NCBI RefSeq assembly: GCF_001625215.2 | Contig: NC_030383.2 | Span: forward strand, 52,572,380 to 52,636,379 | DNA from: Daucus carota subsp. sativus | Taxonomy: Eukaryota; Streptophyta; Magnoliopsida; Apiales; Apiaceae | Direction: 5' to 3' | DNA: 64,000 nucleotides | Shown: positions 14,936 to 26,374 of the stretch, in pieces | How the letters are laid out: each line of letters starts with the position of its first letter | Position numbering within the stretch: the first letter of the stretch is position 1 | Position numbers and translations under genes: made by a program | Notes under the pieces: generated by a model | What the model was told of the DNA's origin: nothing | Databases searched by the model: none | The model's input: the letters and a program-made list of their open reading frames with translations, nothing else

Positions 14936-16075
14936 CTCCAAAGATGAGGTCGAAAATGACATTTGAAAACTGAAACTGGAAATCAGGATTTGTAGTTGCA
15001 TATATGGTTGCATATGCAACCACCGTATTTTTGGAAAATATTTTCAAAAAGGTAGTATTTTTGAAAATATTTTAGAGATTTGAAAATAAGATTGGATAAG
15101 GTAGTATTTTTGAAAATAAGATTGAAAAAACAATATACAAGATAATTCCCCAAAAAATTATGTTACAATCTATAATATATAATATATATCATAAAGAGAC
15201 CAAATCATGGTCAACGGCCACCAACTAAATTTTACAAATATGAAATTTTTTGTTAGAGTACAAAAATATAGTAGAGATGCTAAGATGTAATTGGTTGAAG
15301 TGGAAAGAATACTACAAAATCTGTGAGACTATAATATTTGTTTCACTAATAAATTTTAAGAAACATAACAATCTAAGAAATCGAAGATTATATGGATTCA
15401 AAGTTGAGACTATAGCTAACTCAATGATTTATGAATGCAAAAAAAAAATATAATTAGAAGTTAGACATCATGCTTAATTAGATTGTTGTAGAGATTCCCA
15501 CCAAGCTACTAGTAAAAGAAGCAACCATTATATTAATTTTCCTACAAGTTGTAAAAACTAATTTGATGTTTTGAGAGCTACCATTTTTAGGTTTTCAGAA
15601 AACTTTTTTCATCAAAAATAACTCTTATCCTGGTCATACTTCTAAAAATGATTTGTATCAATCCCTTTTTCACATAATTTCTTTTATTTCAGATTTACCA
15701 TGTAACTATCGTGTTTTCTGAACACCCTTTTTTCTTATCAATCAACCACAACAATGTCAAATACATATCCAAGTACAGTATCTGGTTGCATACAAGAAGT
15801 ATCATCTCTGCACATGAAAATTTTAAAAAAAATATGATATGATGAGCATAACAATAACATTGAAGAAAACCCACTTGATTATAATGTCATAAAAAATATA
15901 TAAAAATAAATTTCATAACAAGTGATACATAACAAAGAAATTAAGATAGAAAGCGATAATGGGGAGCATGATACATACAGACCTGAAAGATCCATTTGTT
16001 CATAATAATGACAGTGACATTGAAACCCCACCATTGCAAGATAGAAAGAACTGATCGAATAGAACTCCACTCCAT
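12019..16075 (-). CDS. Golgi nucleotide-sugar transporter, UDP-GALT1/GONST5-like
   Basis: Five minus-strand exons: 16075-15983, 13414-13165, 13075-12868, 12616-12385 and 12243-12019. All have GT-AG junctions and matching phases, giving 1008 nt (335 residues). The start MEWSSIRSVLSILQWWGFNV is the usual N-terminus of the family. The triose-phosphate/nucleotide-sugar translocator fold is recognisable from KLDFKFPLSVSCIHF, FPMSFIFCINIVLGNVSLRY, FMQTIKSFTPATT and FYVIHSTTAVTFNVAGNLK. The C-terminus is a short cytosolic tail with SPRTPRSPQ repeats. Members are about ten-pass Golgi membrane proteins that exchange UDP-sugars for UMP to supply wall polysaccharide synthesis. Close Arabidopsis relatives are reported to carry UDP-galactose or related sugars; the exact substrate cannot be read from sequence. 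Intron 1 (2.57 kb) contains a fold-back repeat. Confidence 0.93.
14078..15129. mobile_element. Palindromic fold-back (long-TIR) element in intron 1
   Basis: The element is bounded by inverted repeats of roughly 150-200 bp (TTTTCAATCTTATTT inward, with repeated AAAAATACTACC). Next to each inverted repeat sits a near-perfect hairpin with an AT-dinucleotide hinge. The first, about 14200-14303, has stems of about 45 nt on a (TA)n loop. The second, about 14845-14985, has a (TA)n loop of about 45 nt. Between them are three direct units of about 123 bp (marker GGGGCCATTAG at about 14507, 14630 and 14754) and one copy in opposite orientation (about 14340-14430). All are rich in TTGCATATGCAAC-like palindromes. 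No ORF is present. Layout suggests a MULE-type or Foldback non-autonomous element. I found no clear target duplication. Confidence 0.75.
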
Positions 16076-17180
16076 CAATAATTGTAAAACATTTAGATTT
16101 CAACAAAAAATAGTAATTATAAATACATTACTTAATTAATTACTAATCGATTTCTTCATGCACACAGTCACATATGTATATTGTGTGTGTTTTGATGAGG
16201 ATTATAGTGGATTATTACGAAGAGAGAAAGAGAAGAGAGGAAGAGTGCATGCACATGCATGATTAGAGCAGAGATTCTATATTAAATCATTCCGTTTTCT
16301 GAGGAGAGACAACAATTTGATGACCACAATCATATATAGCTACTACATATGCTATAAACCATCAAAATTTTATTGTAAAAACTATACTGAAAATACTATC
16401 TGAGCAAAACATATAATGAGGCAGAGTATGCATCGAGTTGCCACTTACTAGGCAAGAAAAAAACTAAATCTACTGTCGTGGTTTATATTTTCAGTACTTA
16501 AAAAAAAATAATTGATTATGTTCATGAAAGAAAAATAAATTATAATATGATGGAATTTGTCGAAAACCCTTCCTAATACCTGGGTCTACAACACTAGTTA
16601 ACCAATTAATAATTTTTGAATTATTTTTAACCAAACAAATGCCATGACTTCGACCAATCATGTTTATTATTTAAGTTCCTTTTTCGAAAGAGTTTAACCA
16701 ACATTCACTTAACAAATCAGAGGTAATTAAATTGCAAGAATACTATCTTCATCTTTTCATTCCTTTTTTGTTTCTCTCCCCTCTTTCTCTCACTCTCCTC
16801 TCACTACCTCTCACTCCTCCACTTTATCATCAATCCCCCTCTTCTCTCTCCTCGTCATATGCGTCTTAGCAAACTTTGTAGTTTGTATAATTAATCATAT
16901 TCAAGATAAATGCATTTATTCAACTGGTAGTATGAGGCTTATCCAGCGAGAAATATATAGCTTGATGAACCAATCTGTTAGATTAAAAGCATTTCCTATC
17001 AGTTCCATAACTAATATCAATGACAGACTAAATAAATCTATCTGCCAGAGTTTTCAGATTACGGTCGTCCTCTTCATCATCAAGCATGGCGGGGAGGGCT
17101 ATCGCTAGTAAAAAGAAAAAAAGAAATCTGTATTTCACCGATTTATGCAAATATCTTCAAGCGAATTTGGTATGTAATGA
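16076..17180. other. Promoter-side flank of the transporter gene, otherwise empty
   Basis: AT-rich sequence upstream of the transporter ATG, with a pyrimidine-rich stretch at about 16755-16850. It probably holds the promoter and 5' UTR of the transporter gene, but no element can be fixed with confidence. No further gene was seen. Confidence 0.4.
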
Positions 17181-17185
17181 ACAAT

Positions 17186-18231
17186 TGTTGGTCCTAGAAT
17201 GTATTGCAGAAGTGGGGGGGGGGGGGGGGGGGTGAATGCAATACTGATAATTTCAAATCTTAATTCAACAACGAATATAAAATTTAAGTTTATCAATAGA
17301 TTAAGATGTAGGCTTGAAGAACACAGTAGTTAACTTCACAAAATATATATTATTTATTTCGTAGTTTTGCTATACCTCAAGAAAGAGTTTCTTGAGCTTT
17401 ATTTCTCTCAAGAGATACAATCGTTGTTGTTCTTCTTGCTAGTTGTTACAATAGAACTAGTGATGTTTCCTATATGACTATACATCTCTACAAGTAGATT
17501 ATACTTTTGCAGCTAATTGTAGATCGCAGCCCATGTGATTATCCTAAAATGCTAATCAAACAGATATTACATTGTATGAAAAGCAACCTAGGATACATTT
17601 TAATTTAAGTTTTGCAAATCCCAGTGGATAGTGACTTGACTCTTTTCAGGCGACTATCCACGACTTTGTGTATTCTTGAGCATCTGTTGTAGACTTTGTA
17701 GGTGTGCTACAAACCAACTTTCTACAGCATCCCTGATCTTTGAACAACTTTATCTTCCACAGGGTTGACTTGATGAAAATTCAAATTCAATCCTGTATCT
17801 CCGATGACAGTGACATAGTGACACCAGTATTTGCTGTCAAACAATGATTTGGATGGCAGTGATCTATTGTAAAAGCTCCTGTTAGGAAATTCAAATCCTG
17901 CTGTCTTGCGTGCGGAAACTTGCTGTCTATGGAGTTTCAACCAATGTTGCTGTCAGATATAAACTATCTGTCGTGACCTGCAACTGTCTGTCTATTGTAG
18001 TATTGTTGTCATCTAACTAACAATAGCATTTCTTATACTTAATGTCATTCCGATGTGCGACTTGAGACATGAACAATTTAATGGACTTCTTCCAAGGACA
18101 TTCTTAGTACATTACAGTTATGAAAACACTACAAAGACATACTCTAGCTGTGACAGTATGTTCTACTTAGAAAAATCTAAGTAAATAAAAATGTTAAGTT
18201 GACTGCTACCGATCACCCATAAATCCTAACA
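17186..18231 (+). mobile_element. Solo LTR with perfect 5-bp target duplication
   Basis: The 1046-bp block starts TGTTGGTCC and ends CCTAACA, and is flanked by ACAAT at 17181-17185 and again at 18232-18236. There is no second LTR or internal domain nearby. This is therefore the product of recombination between the two LTRs of an inserted retrotransposon. A G-homopolymer of about 20 lies near its left end (17212-17232). Superfamily is not certain; the LTR start is Copia-like. The strand is arbitrary. Confidence 0.85.
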
Positions 18232-18329
18232 ACAATATCTCTATTGCTTGTTATATATGAATTTTCTTGATTCGTATTATATCAACATATATATGGGAAG
18301 ATAGGATATTGAAAAGAAAATGTGTATTT

Positions 18330-18575
18330 AATTGGTTACATTTAATTGATTTTATGGTTGATTTTAGTTGATTTCATGGTTGCAATTGTGATATTAGTAT
18401 TAGCCACGCAGGGGTACTCGTTTTCGCCAGTTGCAACCACTTGCAACTTATTATGCAATTAAATGAAATTTCGAACAGATTTTTTTAATGTTGCATTTGT
18501 TGTTGTATATATGGTTACTAGTAGTTGCAGATATAGTTGCATATGCAACCTCCGTATTTTTGCAAATATTTTTTA
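18330..18575. repeat. Diverged relative of the intron-1 fold-back element
   Basis: The sequence repeats the themes of the 14.1-15.1 kb element: TTGATTTTATGGTTG runs, a GCCACGCAGGGGTACTCG core matching the GCCCCGCAGGGGCACCC core, TTGCATATGCAACCTCCG, and a terminal GTATTTTTGCAAATATTTT. It is truncated and more diverged, lacks the long TIRs, and lies just right of the solo LTR. Confidence 0.6.
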
Positions 18576-19042
18576 GCTTTTAATTATTAATTATAGAGTT
18601 TTTTTAAAGTAGAGACTCTATAACTAAAGTTAATCATTGTTTCTTCATAATATTTAGATTCTTTGTAATATTCTAATAAAATATATATCTTATTTATTTT
18701 GAGAGTGAGGTAAGTGTTCTTTAAATAGGAAGATTTCTCAAAATAATCATAATATTGATTAGATTAGTTTGAAGAAATTTCAATAGATACTCTGTACAAA
18801 TTGTTTACATTATGGGCAGAATCCTAAAAATCATATTTTGATAAGTATCAAATTTCATTACAAACAAACAACATTATAATAAAATGAAAAATGAGCTGGC
18901 TATTATTTACGCGGAAGAGAAGAACGAAGTACATGATAATGATGTAGGATATGAATCTTCAATACGCGGTGAATCAAAATATATAATACCATTAGTTGGA
19001 ATGACAATTTTCTGTCCTCAAAGTCACCCATCAGCTTACTAC

Positions 19043-19164
19043 ATCATAAATACATCAAGGAGAGTTCCTAGGAAGAATGCGATGAGTCTTATGCTTCTAA
19101 ATTATCATAAATACATCAAGGAGAGTTCCTAGGAAGAATGCGATGAGTCTTATGCTTCTAAATT
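19043..19164. repeat. Perfect 61-bp tandem duplication
   Basis: The 61 bases from ATCATAAATACATCAAGGAG are repeated exactly at 19104. The absence of any difference suggests a recent slippage or unequal-exchange event, or an assembly artefact. The surrounding reading frame (from 18884) runs into the duplication and stops, and shows no family resemblance I can name. Confidence 0.9.
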
Positions 19165-20085
19165 GTGGAGGAACACAACTATATGCATGTTGTCCACTCA
19201 AGCTACAAAGTCAATAGAAAAACAATCTACTCCAAGCAGATTATTGTTTCCGAGGTGCATCTTAGGAATCTGCATGCTAACTAGGTGGATTCTAATGAGA
19301 ATTTTGTAGACATGGCCAGATTGAGACATTAGTGAAGAGTGACAACGAGGACAGGGTGGTTTGTCAAGAAAATGATTCGTATAACGAGTACATCAAAAGC
19401 ATTTTATCTAAAATCTGTGTGTCTATAGTCTGCTAAAAATCTGTTATATATAAATTTTTAAAAATGCAATAGGCTATTGATGATTTGCATTAAATTGTGA
19501 ATGATTGTCATTAATAATTTGATAGTTGTTGCCATTTTAATATCAATATACCCCTTAACAATGATACATAAAGTTGAAAACTATTACAATAATCTTAACT
19601 GTTTATTTGTTTTTAATTCTATAGTCAAGATTTATTTTAATATAAATATGTATTTGTACATATCATATAAATAAGGGTAGCATATCATATTTTAAAATAC
19701 CGCTTTAAAATTTAGGAATATAAAAAGAGGGCCTCATATATTTCATTTAATACAATAAACACGTGAAACATGGTAATTTAATTGTGTACACTCATTCAAT
19801 TTTTCATTTATATTTTTATTATATTTTGAGTATTTAATAAACAATAACTAAAAAATATACGATATTGATGAAATGAAAAAAAATCATGTATCGTGCATAT
19901 AAAATAAAGTAAAATATTAATATACATATACATACTTAATAATTCATAATATTTTAATTTTTTTCGGGTCTAGACAACAGATATATCCCAATCCAAAAAA
20001 AATGAGTTCGGATAAATGAATCAATTCGAAACAGATCGGATATCCATCGGATATCCATCGGATAAGACCGAATATACCTACGCAT
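19165..20085. other. AT-rich intergenic region, no gene seen
   Basis: No credible exon or repeat structure was found. A small direct repeat of GGATATCCATC occurs at about 20040-20060. Confidence 0.4.
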
Positions 20086-20087
20086 AT

Positions 20088-20330
20088 TGAAGGAGTGCGT
20101 TACAGCTACGCGCACGTAACGCATCCGTAGAAGGGTTGTTCTATCTGTTTAGGGTTTATTTCACCCCCAAATTCAGACAGTACCAAAACGCAGGTCGCAC
20201 CTCCGTGTCAGTTCATGTTGTCAGTGAATTCAATTTCCGGAGCCGTATTACTTGGGGCAAATCGATAATTTCTGGTTTGTTCTGTGTGTGTCCCTTTCTT
20301 CGCTATGGAGGTAATAAAATTCTGATTTTT
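20088..20330 (+). promoter_or_regulatory. Duplicated 5' end of the downstream PMD gene (possible alternative first exon)
   Basis: This block is a diverged copy of 22784-23020. Both contain TTGAAGG-GTGC-TTACA, CGCACG, CCGTAGAAG, a TTCTA..AGGGTTTA leader, TTTCTGGTTTGT and finally ATGGAG followed directly by a splice donor. Here ATG is at 20305 and GT at 20311; in the other copy ATG is at 22997 and GT at 23003. It could serve as an alternative promoter and first exon for the PMD gene, because the two-codon exon has the same phase, or it may be a dead partial duplication. Confidence 0.55.
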
Positions 20331-20570
20331 AGTGTTTCGCTTGTGCATCTTTGATTTCTGTTTGGGTTTAATGATCAAGCTAATTGGATATGAAATGAAT
20401 ATATACAGGCTTAAATGGAGTATTACATGTCAATATATTCTGCAATATATATTTATTTGTAACATTTGTAGCAGCCAACATTTGCAGAACATATCCAATG
20501 AGTATTCCATTCAACATTTGCCGGGGCGAAAGAATTCTGTGTTGTACACTTAGATGGAGTACTTAAATGT

Positions 20571-20749
20571 ACGTTTTAACTGGCAAGCTAGTTTCTAGCT
20601 GTTGGATGAATATCCATCGGCCTGGATTATAACAAAATTTTAATACTTTCAGGGTTAAAAAGCGCTGAATGAGTTCTCGTCCAGCGGTTAAATCCTGGCC
20701 GTTGGATATTCATCTAACAGCCAGAAACTAGCTTGCTGGTTTAAAACGT
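20571..20749. mobile_element. Short MITE with ~57-bp terminal inverted repeats
   Basis: The 179-bp element starts ACGTTTTAACTGGCAAGCTA and ends with its near-complement (GCTTGCTGGTTTAAAACGT). The inverted arms include GTTTCTAGCTGTTGGATGAA and its partner. It can fold into a nearly complete hairpin with a short loop. There is no ORF. Its target duplication is not clear, so the superfamily is open. Confidence 0.8.
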
Positions 20750-22783
20750 CCTGGCAATATGAGGGACCAGGACCCTTACATAATATGGCAAAAATATATT
20801 TTAAGATATACATTTACTGAAATCTAGTTACTACTTCATTTAAATGTAAGTAACTCATGTAAATATTAATTATATGTATTTTCCAAATTAAAATTGTTTG
20901 TTTATTGTCCTTGTCCAGGTCCCTATTCTATTTGATTGTGTATATGGTCCTCATAGTTTTAATTATTTCCCATTTTCATGCTTCGGTCTAAAATTCAATA
21001 ACGGCATGGTCATACCTAACATGGCAAATGAAAAGTTAAAAAGAAAACTGATATGGAGGCCATAGCAACTACTTTCGTTAGCCGAGCCGAGGCCCACTCC
21101 CGAAGCTTTATTCGGTTCTTTGAGTCTGACTCTTATATAAGTTTGTGCTGGGATTGGCTTTATATATATCACTTGCAAGAATTGAGGTGAAAGATGTAAT
21201 ATGAATCATATGCAAGTAGAAACACATTAGTTGTGGCTCATGGGCATATTTTAAACCCTAATTTTAGGTAAAAATGGGTATGAATACCTGATGCGGACTA
21301 TTTACCCACCCCTGAACAGACTTCAAAAAGTTTAGAATTTATGACTGAAACGTGCTATGAATTTGTATCTTACATTGCCATAATAGATGATGCAGAGCAA
21401 AAGAATATGGGTTTATGGTTCAAACATTATAAATGGCCTATAAACCATATAATATATATGTTAATACCATTGATGGTCGAACTAGCCTTTAATTGAACCG
21501 ATTTGGAATCCCCAACTTAATTCCCTTTTTCATATGTTTACATATGTGACACTTATAAATGGTGTTTAATATCATGGAAAATCCATATAGTTTAAGTGCC
21601 ACAATATTGTCACCAATCCCCAACTCGTTTTTATTTCCCTTATTTTTTATTTTTTATCTGTCATATGTATCTGTTAGTCCATTTTAGAAGGAAGGATGTG
21701 AATCAAAAATATTTACAACTCTGAGGATCAGAATATTTAATCAAATAGCACAAGAATCTGGATAATAAAACCCATATAGTTTAAAGATGCTTGAAGTAAT
21801 TTTCTTAGATTTAAAATAAATGATTTTTGTAAGACATTGTAATTTATTGGGCGTATCCACTGAAGTTATTTATACTATAGATATATTGCAGCAACTTTGC
21901 CTTTCTTGTACTGCTTTAGCTTTTTTCCTTTTGCATAGAGAATGATCTTCAATAAACTAGAATAGGAGAAGGGAATAACAGGGAGTTAATATTGAATTAT
22001 CATAGTATACTGCTGTACTACATTATACTTAGGATACTATTATAAGCTGACAAGGGTATCTTTGGTTGGTTGGTTACCAAAAGAATAATGACTGTGAAAT
22101 CGTTAAATTTTTGTTAGAAGAATATATTTTAATACTACCAAAAGGTCTAAGGCTTGAATCGTGTCAACATATCAATTTTTATATACATACTATATTTCTA
22201 ATATTTAATTTACTGTTAACATAACAATCATTTACATTAAAACTTATTTTAAATAAAAATTAATTATTTCCATCAGAATTTCATTGAAATTAAACATAAT
22301 TAATAAAAAATAAAAAATAAAGGAGATAAGGCAGTGAGCTGGTGTGTGTGTATAATGATTATATAATTAGTATATGAGTTACCAATGAGAGCCGCCATGT
22401 CAATCGGTGACTTTAGTTTGATGACACTTCTAAAAATTAGTTGATCTAATATAAATCTAAAAGAGTTTCAATTTTGATTTTTCATGAGCCAAGCAGAAAA
22501 ACTAAACAATATTAATTTTTTTGGTCAAACTGATAGAGCTCGAGATTTCCAAGCTAGTCGAGTGAAGTTCAAATTCCAAAAGAGCTTATAATTTAAGTAT
22601 CTTATATTTTCTTATGTTTCTAATTTATGAATCAATAAACATAGATATGTTTTTCCAAGTTAGTTTGTGTTGAGTTTAGACCATCTCGAAAAAATTTGAA
22701 AATTATAAGGATAAATAAGGAAAGACAAAATGTTAAAAAAAGGTGAAATATATAACTTAGAGGTAAAAAGTAGGCTATAAATT
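20750..22783. other. AT-rich intergenic region, no gene seen
   Basis: About 2 kb without a supported gene. A less AT-rich patch at about 21055-21175 has short reading frames only. The right end leads into the PMD gene promoter. Confidence 0.4.
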
Positions 22784-22996
22784 TGAAGGGGTGCATTACA
22801 ACTGCGCACGCCGTAGAAGCTTTGTGTTGTTCTAGGGTTTAATTTTGTCCTCAAATTTAGATTTAAAGAAAACACAACTTCCGCTGGCAAAAAAAAAAAA
22901 AGAAAAAAAAGAAAACACAACTTCCATTACGTTTCTGGTTGGAAATTGAAGCTATCAGGTGAATTTCTGGTTTTTGTACGGATCCCATTCTTAGCC

Positions 22997-25547
22997 ATGG
23001 AGGTATATAATTTTCATCTTCACACTTGTTTGAATGTGTATAGTAGATTTTGATTTGAGTTATGTTGGTATGGTGGCCAGAAATGTTTCTAGTTAAATTG
23101 TTTCTGTTGTTAAAGATTTGGAATGGCTTAATTCAATTTGATTGAGAAACTATTAATTCGATATTTAGTAGTAGTAGTAGATATCAGTTTTTTTGGTTGG
23201 GTCATTTTCATAAATGTAATGTTATCCTATTATGATATTTACTTAGATTTGGGGTCATATTATATGAGCCTGGTCATTCTGGATTTTATCCCTGTAACTA
23301 CGTTGTAATAGCATTGGGCTTGAGTGAGGTCAGATATTCTCACCCAAATATTTTTTTAAGGCAATACGCAGTTCCTCGACTCATTTTGACATTAGGTGGG
23401 CAATATAGACATCAATACGGATTTCAAATTACTTCTATACAATGATTTTTCATTTCACACAACTTTTACTTTTTTGTATAATAATAAGTTTCAAAGTTAC
23501 ACATTTCTTTTTTGAACTTTTATCGCACAAATAATTATTTTGAAAGTTATTTGCAAATTTACAACTTTGCATCCCAAATTCCCAGTGCAACTATAAGGAA
23601 AACATTTGCTACAAAAATCAACACAATCATCAAATGCAATTGCATATATCTCTTTAAAAAGTCGGGTTACGTAGTAGAGTTGGAAAGTAGTTTGCAAAAA
23701 ATGGTATTTCTGCTAATTAATGTGACTTGCTTGATTGCTGACATAGAACATTTCACTAATTTCATCATCTGTTGGATCAGACGTTACCCTTTGTTCTTTT
23801 TTCTGATTAATAGGATATGAATCCGGGACCTAGAGATCCTAGTGTTCTGCATTTACAACCTAGTCACAGATCTACAGAGATTTGGATAGCAGGAGGTGGT
23901 GACCCTCAGAGATGTCGCCGTCGCAACCCGAATCAGGAAAAGTTTCCTCGATTACATCCTAGAATGATTCCTTTGCTGCTACGAACGGGATTTTATGGCA
24001 TAGCTAGGGTGACGTCCCTTCAGCTTGATTGGAATCTGATTAGCGCTTTGGTGGAGAGATGGAGACCTGAGACTCACACATTCCATCTCCCAATTGGAGA
24101 GTGTACAATTACACTTCAGGATGTAGCGATACTTCTGGGTTTGCCTGTTGACGGGGAGCCAGTTGTCGGTGTAAGCCAAGCTGAGGGTGGGTCATGGAGC
24201 GACATCGTTGGGCATGTGTTTGGGCAGTCACCTCCCCCCAACCGATTTAATGGAGCCAGACTTCAGTTGAGTTGGTTTCAGTCTATTTTCCCGAAATTAG
24301 CAGATGATGCATCTGAGGAGGAGTTGATACGTTACACACAGTCCTACTTGCTACAGTTGATTGCAGGGACAATGTTTACTGATCATTCGGGGGGGCTTGT
24401 ACATTGCATGTGGGTACCTTTTATCCAAGATTTGGAGGTTTGCGGAAGATATGCTTGGGGTGCAGCTGTGCTTGCATATTTGTATAGGGAGCTATGCAAA
24501 GCTACCAAGATAGATACAGAAGAGATTGCTGGTTGTCTCATATTGTTGCAGTTGTGGGCATGGGAGAGATTACCAACTATTTCCCCATTGCGCACCAATC
24601 ATTCCTTAATTGATGAGGCATTCTGGGCTGCACATCCAAAAGGGCCACTTGGGTCGAGGTAAATAATTATTTATCAAGTTGTATTTTGTATTTTCGGTTG
24701 TTTATATAATTGTGTGTATAATGTTTTGATGTGTAATTTTGTTTGTTTAGGTGGCTTGTTCGTCATGCATTTTCTGAGACGACTGGTCGTACTGTTTCAC
24801 TTTATCGAGTAGCTTTGGATGAGCTTGCATCCTCTCACTTCATATGGCAGCCGTATAATGAAAAAATATTGAGTGCATTACCTGCATATTGTTTTACTGG
24901 TCAGGATATCTGGCGCTACCGCGGTCCTCTAGTTTGCATATTTATTGTGGAACCGCACATGGCTGATAGAGTATTGAGACAGTTTGGAATGATCCAGACC
25001 ATACCAACTGATGCTCAATATTCACATGAGATGCATCAGATAACATTGAAAGGCAAAGCCGAGTGTAATTGGATTCAAAAGCACCAGGCAAGTATTACTA
25101 TCTGGATGTCTCGTTTGGATAACCTGGCTGGAGGAGTTGTTGGTGATGGTGCAGTTACCGAGTATAATAATTGGTACACTGATAGGACTCGCAGATTCCA
25201 TTCCTGCATTGGTGGTATTCATGTATACACGGTGAGTATTCTTGTTAGCGAGTTGTTTATTAATTTGACCTGGATTCATGAATTGATCTCTTGACATGTG
25301 ATTCCGATATATATTCATCTTGCAGGGGGATTTGCTGAGAAAAATAGTCAGTGTTGCTAGGGGTGAGATACCTGGGGATGTGACTTCTATAGCCCTAGAA
25401 GGTTGGCGCCACATTCAGGTGCAGTCTCATATAGGGTTATTTGCGGATTTTCCCTTGGATGACCGTCGGGAGAAAGAGGGGGAAGAGGGCACACAGGTGG
25501 TTCGAACAAAACGAAAGAAAAGGGCACGGAAGGGCTCTAACAAATAA
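22997..25547 (+). CDS. Plant mobile domain (PMD) protein, 'PP7 long form homolog' type
   Basis: Four exons are proposed: 22997-23002 (only ATG GAG), 23814-24658, 24751-25231 and 25326-25547. Junctions are GT-AG and in phase, giving 517 residues starting MEDMNPGPRDPSVL. If the tiny exon is wrong, the in-frame ATG at 23817 gives almost the same protein. The body is a typical aminotransferase-like PMD: HPRMIPLLLRTGFYGIARV, FHLPIGECTITLQDVAILLG, LLQLWAWERL and PYNEKILSALPAYC. The C-terminus is basic (RTKRKKRARKGSNK), a likely nuclear signal. PMD proteins include MAIN/MAIL1, involved in silencing and genome stability, and many copies carried by transposons. Whether this copy is a host gene or a transposon-derived one is unresolved. 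The 5' end is duplicated at 20.1 kb. Confidence 0.85.
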
Positions 25548-26374
25548 CTAAAACAAAATAGACTTGTTTAGGAAATGCATCCTTATGTGTCCAACATGCA
25601 TTTACAATAGAGATCAGAGGTCTCGTTGTGTGGATTTACAGGGAACACATACTATACTCGCACAATCTTATTGTAAACTAAAGAGAAAAGTTGGAGCTGA
25701 AATTAATTAATTAGTTTATGGATTTCTTCTTTCTTTTTATATTGCTCAAAATGCTGCTTGTCATCTGGTTCTGTCTAATTCAATTTCAATGTTGCCTTTG
25801 GTGTTTCTTTTTACCTTTTGATGCATATTTTGCTAGCCTTCCATCCTTTCTTTTACCATTTGATTCATGTTTTTGCAAGACATCAAAATTTTGTAGAACT
25901 CTATGCAAGTTGCCACATAATTAATGACTCTCATGAATTTTCTTTCGGGCCGTGCGAATATTTGTTTTTGTTGAAGTAATACTTGTAGAAACATATTGTT
26001 TATGGTCCGGGTGTGCGTACATGTACCCATTCTGGGACTAATTTTCACGGAGCTTATTTACAATGCAATAAGCCAATAACCAACATGAGTTCATGATATA
26101 TAAACAAATCCAAAAAGACAAATAACATTTCCAATATATATATCCAAAAATCTAACGATGAACACAAAGCAAATGACAAGCAGAAGAGACTGAGTCCCTC
26201 TCAATCTTGCCGTCCAGCCCAGTAAAGGCCTTCTCTGTTTCTTCACCCCTTTAAAATCTGCAATCATCTTTTATTGTCTTTGCTGAAAAACCCCATCAGT
26301 AGAGTTAGCTCAATACACATATAGATTTGAGCTTTTAAGCTACTCCAGCTAAGGGAGTAGCAGAGCATCTCAAC
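25548..26374. other. Intergenic gap with the STR promoter
   Basis: The 830 bp between the PMD gene stop and the STR start codon hold no other gene. A TATA-like ATATATAAAC lies near 26097, and a candidate AW-box sits at 26156. The core promoter and transcription start are not certain. Confidence 0.5.
26156..26169 (+). promoter_or_regulatory. Candidate AW-box upstream of STR
   Basis: CGATGAACACAAAG fits the AW-box consensus CG-N7-CNANG, about 206 bases before the STR start codon. In mycorrhizal plants AP2 factors of the WRI5/CBX1 type bind AW-boxes of genes for lipid supply to the fungus, STR included. The consensus is short and would also turn up by chance at a noticeable rate, so this is a suggestion only. 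Confidence 0.3.

Noticed and set aside
17212..17232. Poly-G tract as a regulatory G-quadruplex
   Set aside because: A homopolymer within an LTR is better explained by slippage or sequencing error; no gene context.
18884..19132. 82-codon open frame
   Set aside because: No family resemblance, ends inside the tandem duplication, composition like noncoding DNA.
22520..22585. SINE-like or tRNA-like sequence (GATAGAGCTCGAG... AGTTCAAATTCC)
   Set aside because: A box-B-like word and a weak box-A-like word are present, but no cloverleaf, poly-A tail or target duplication could be found.
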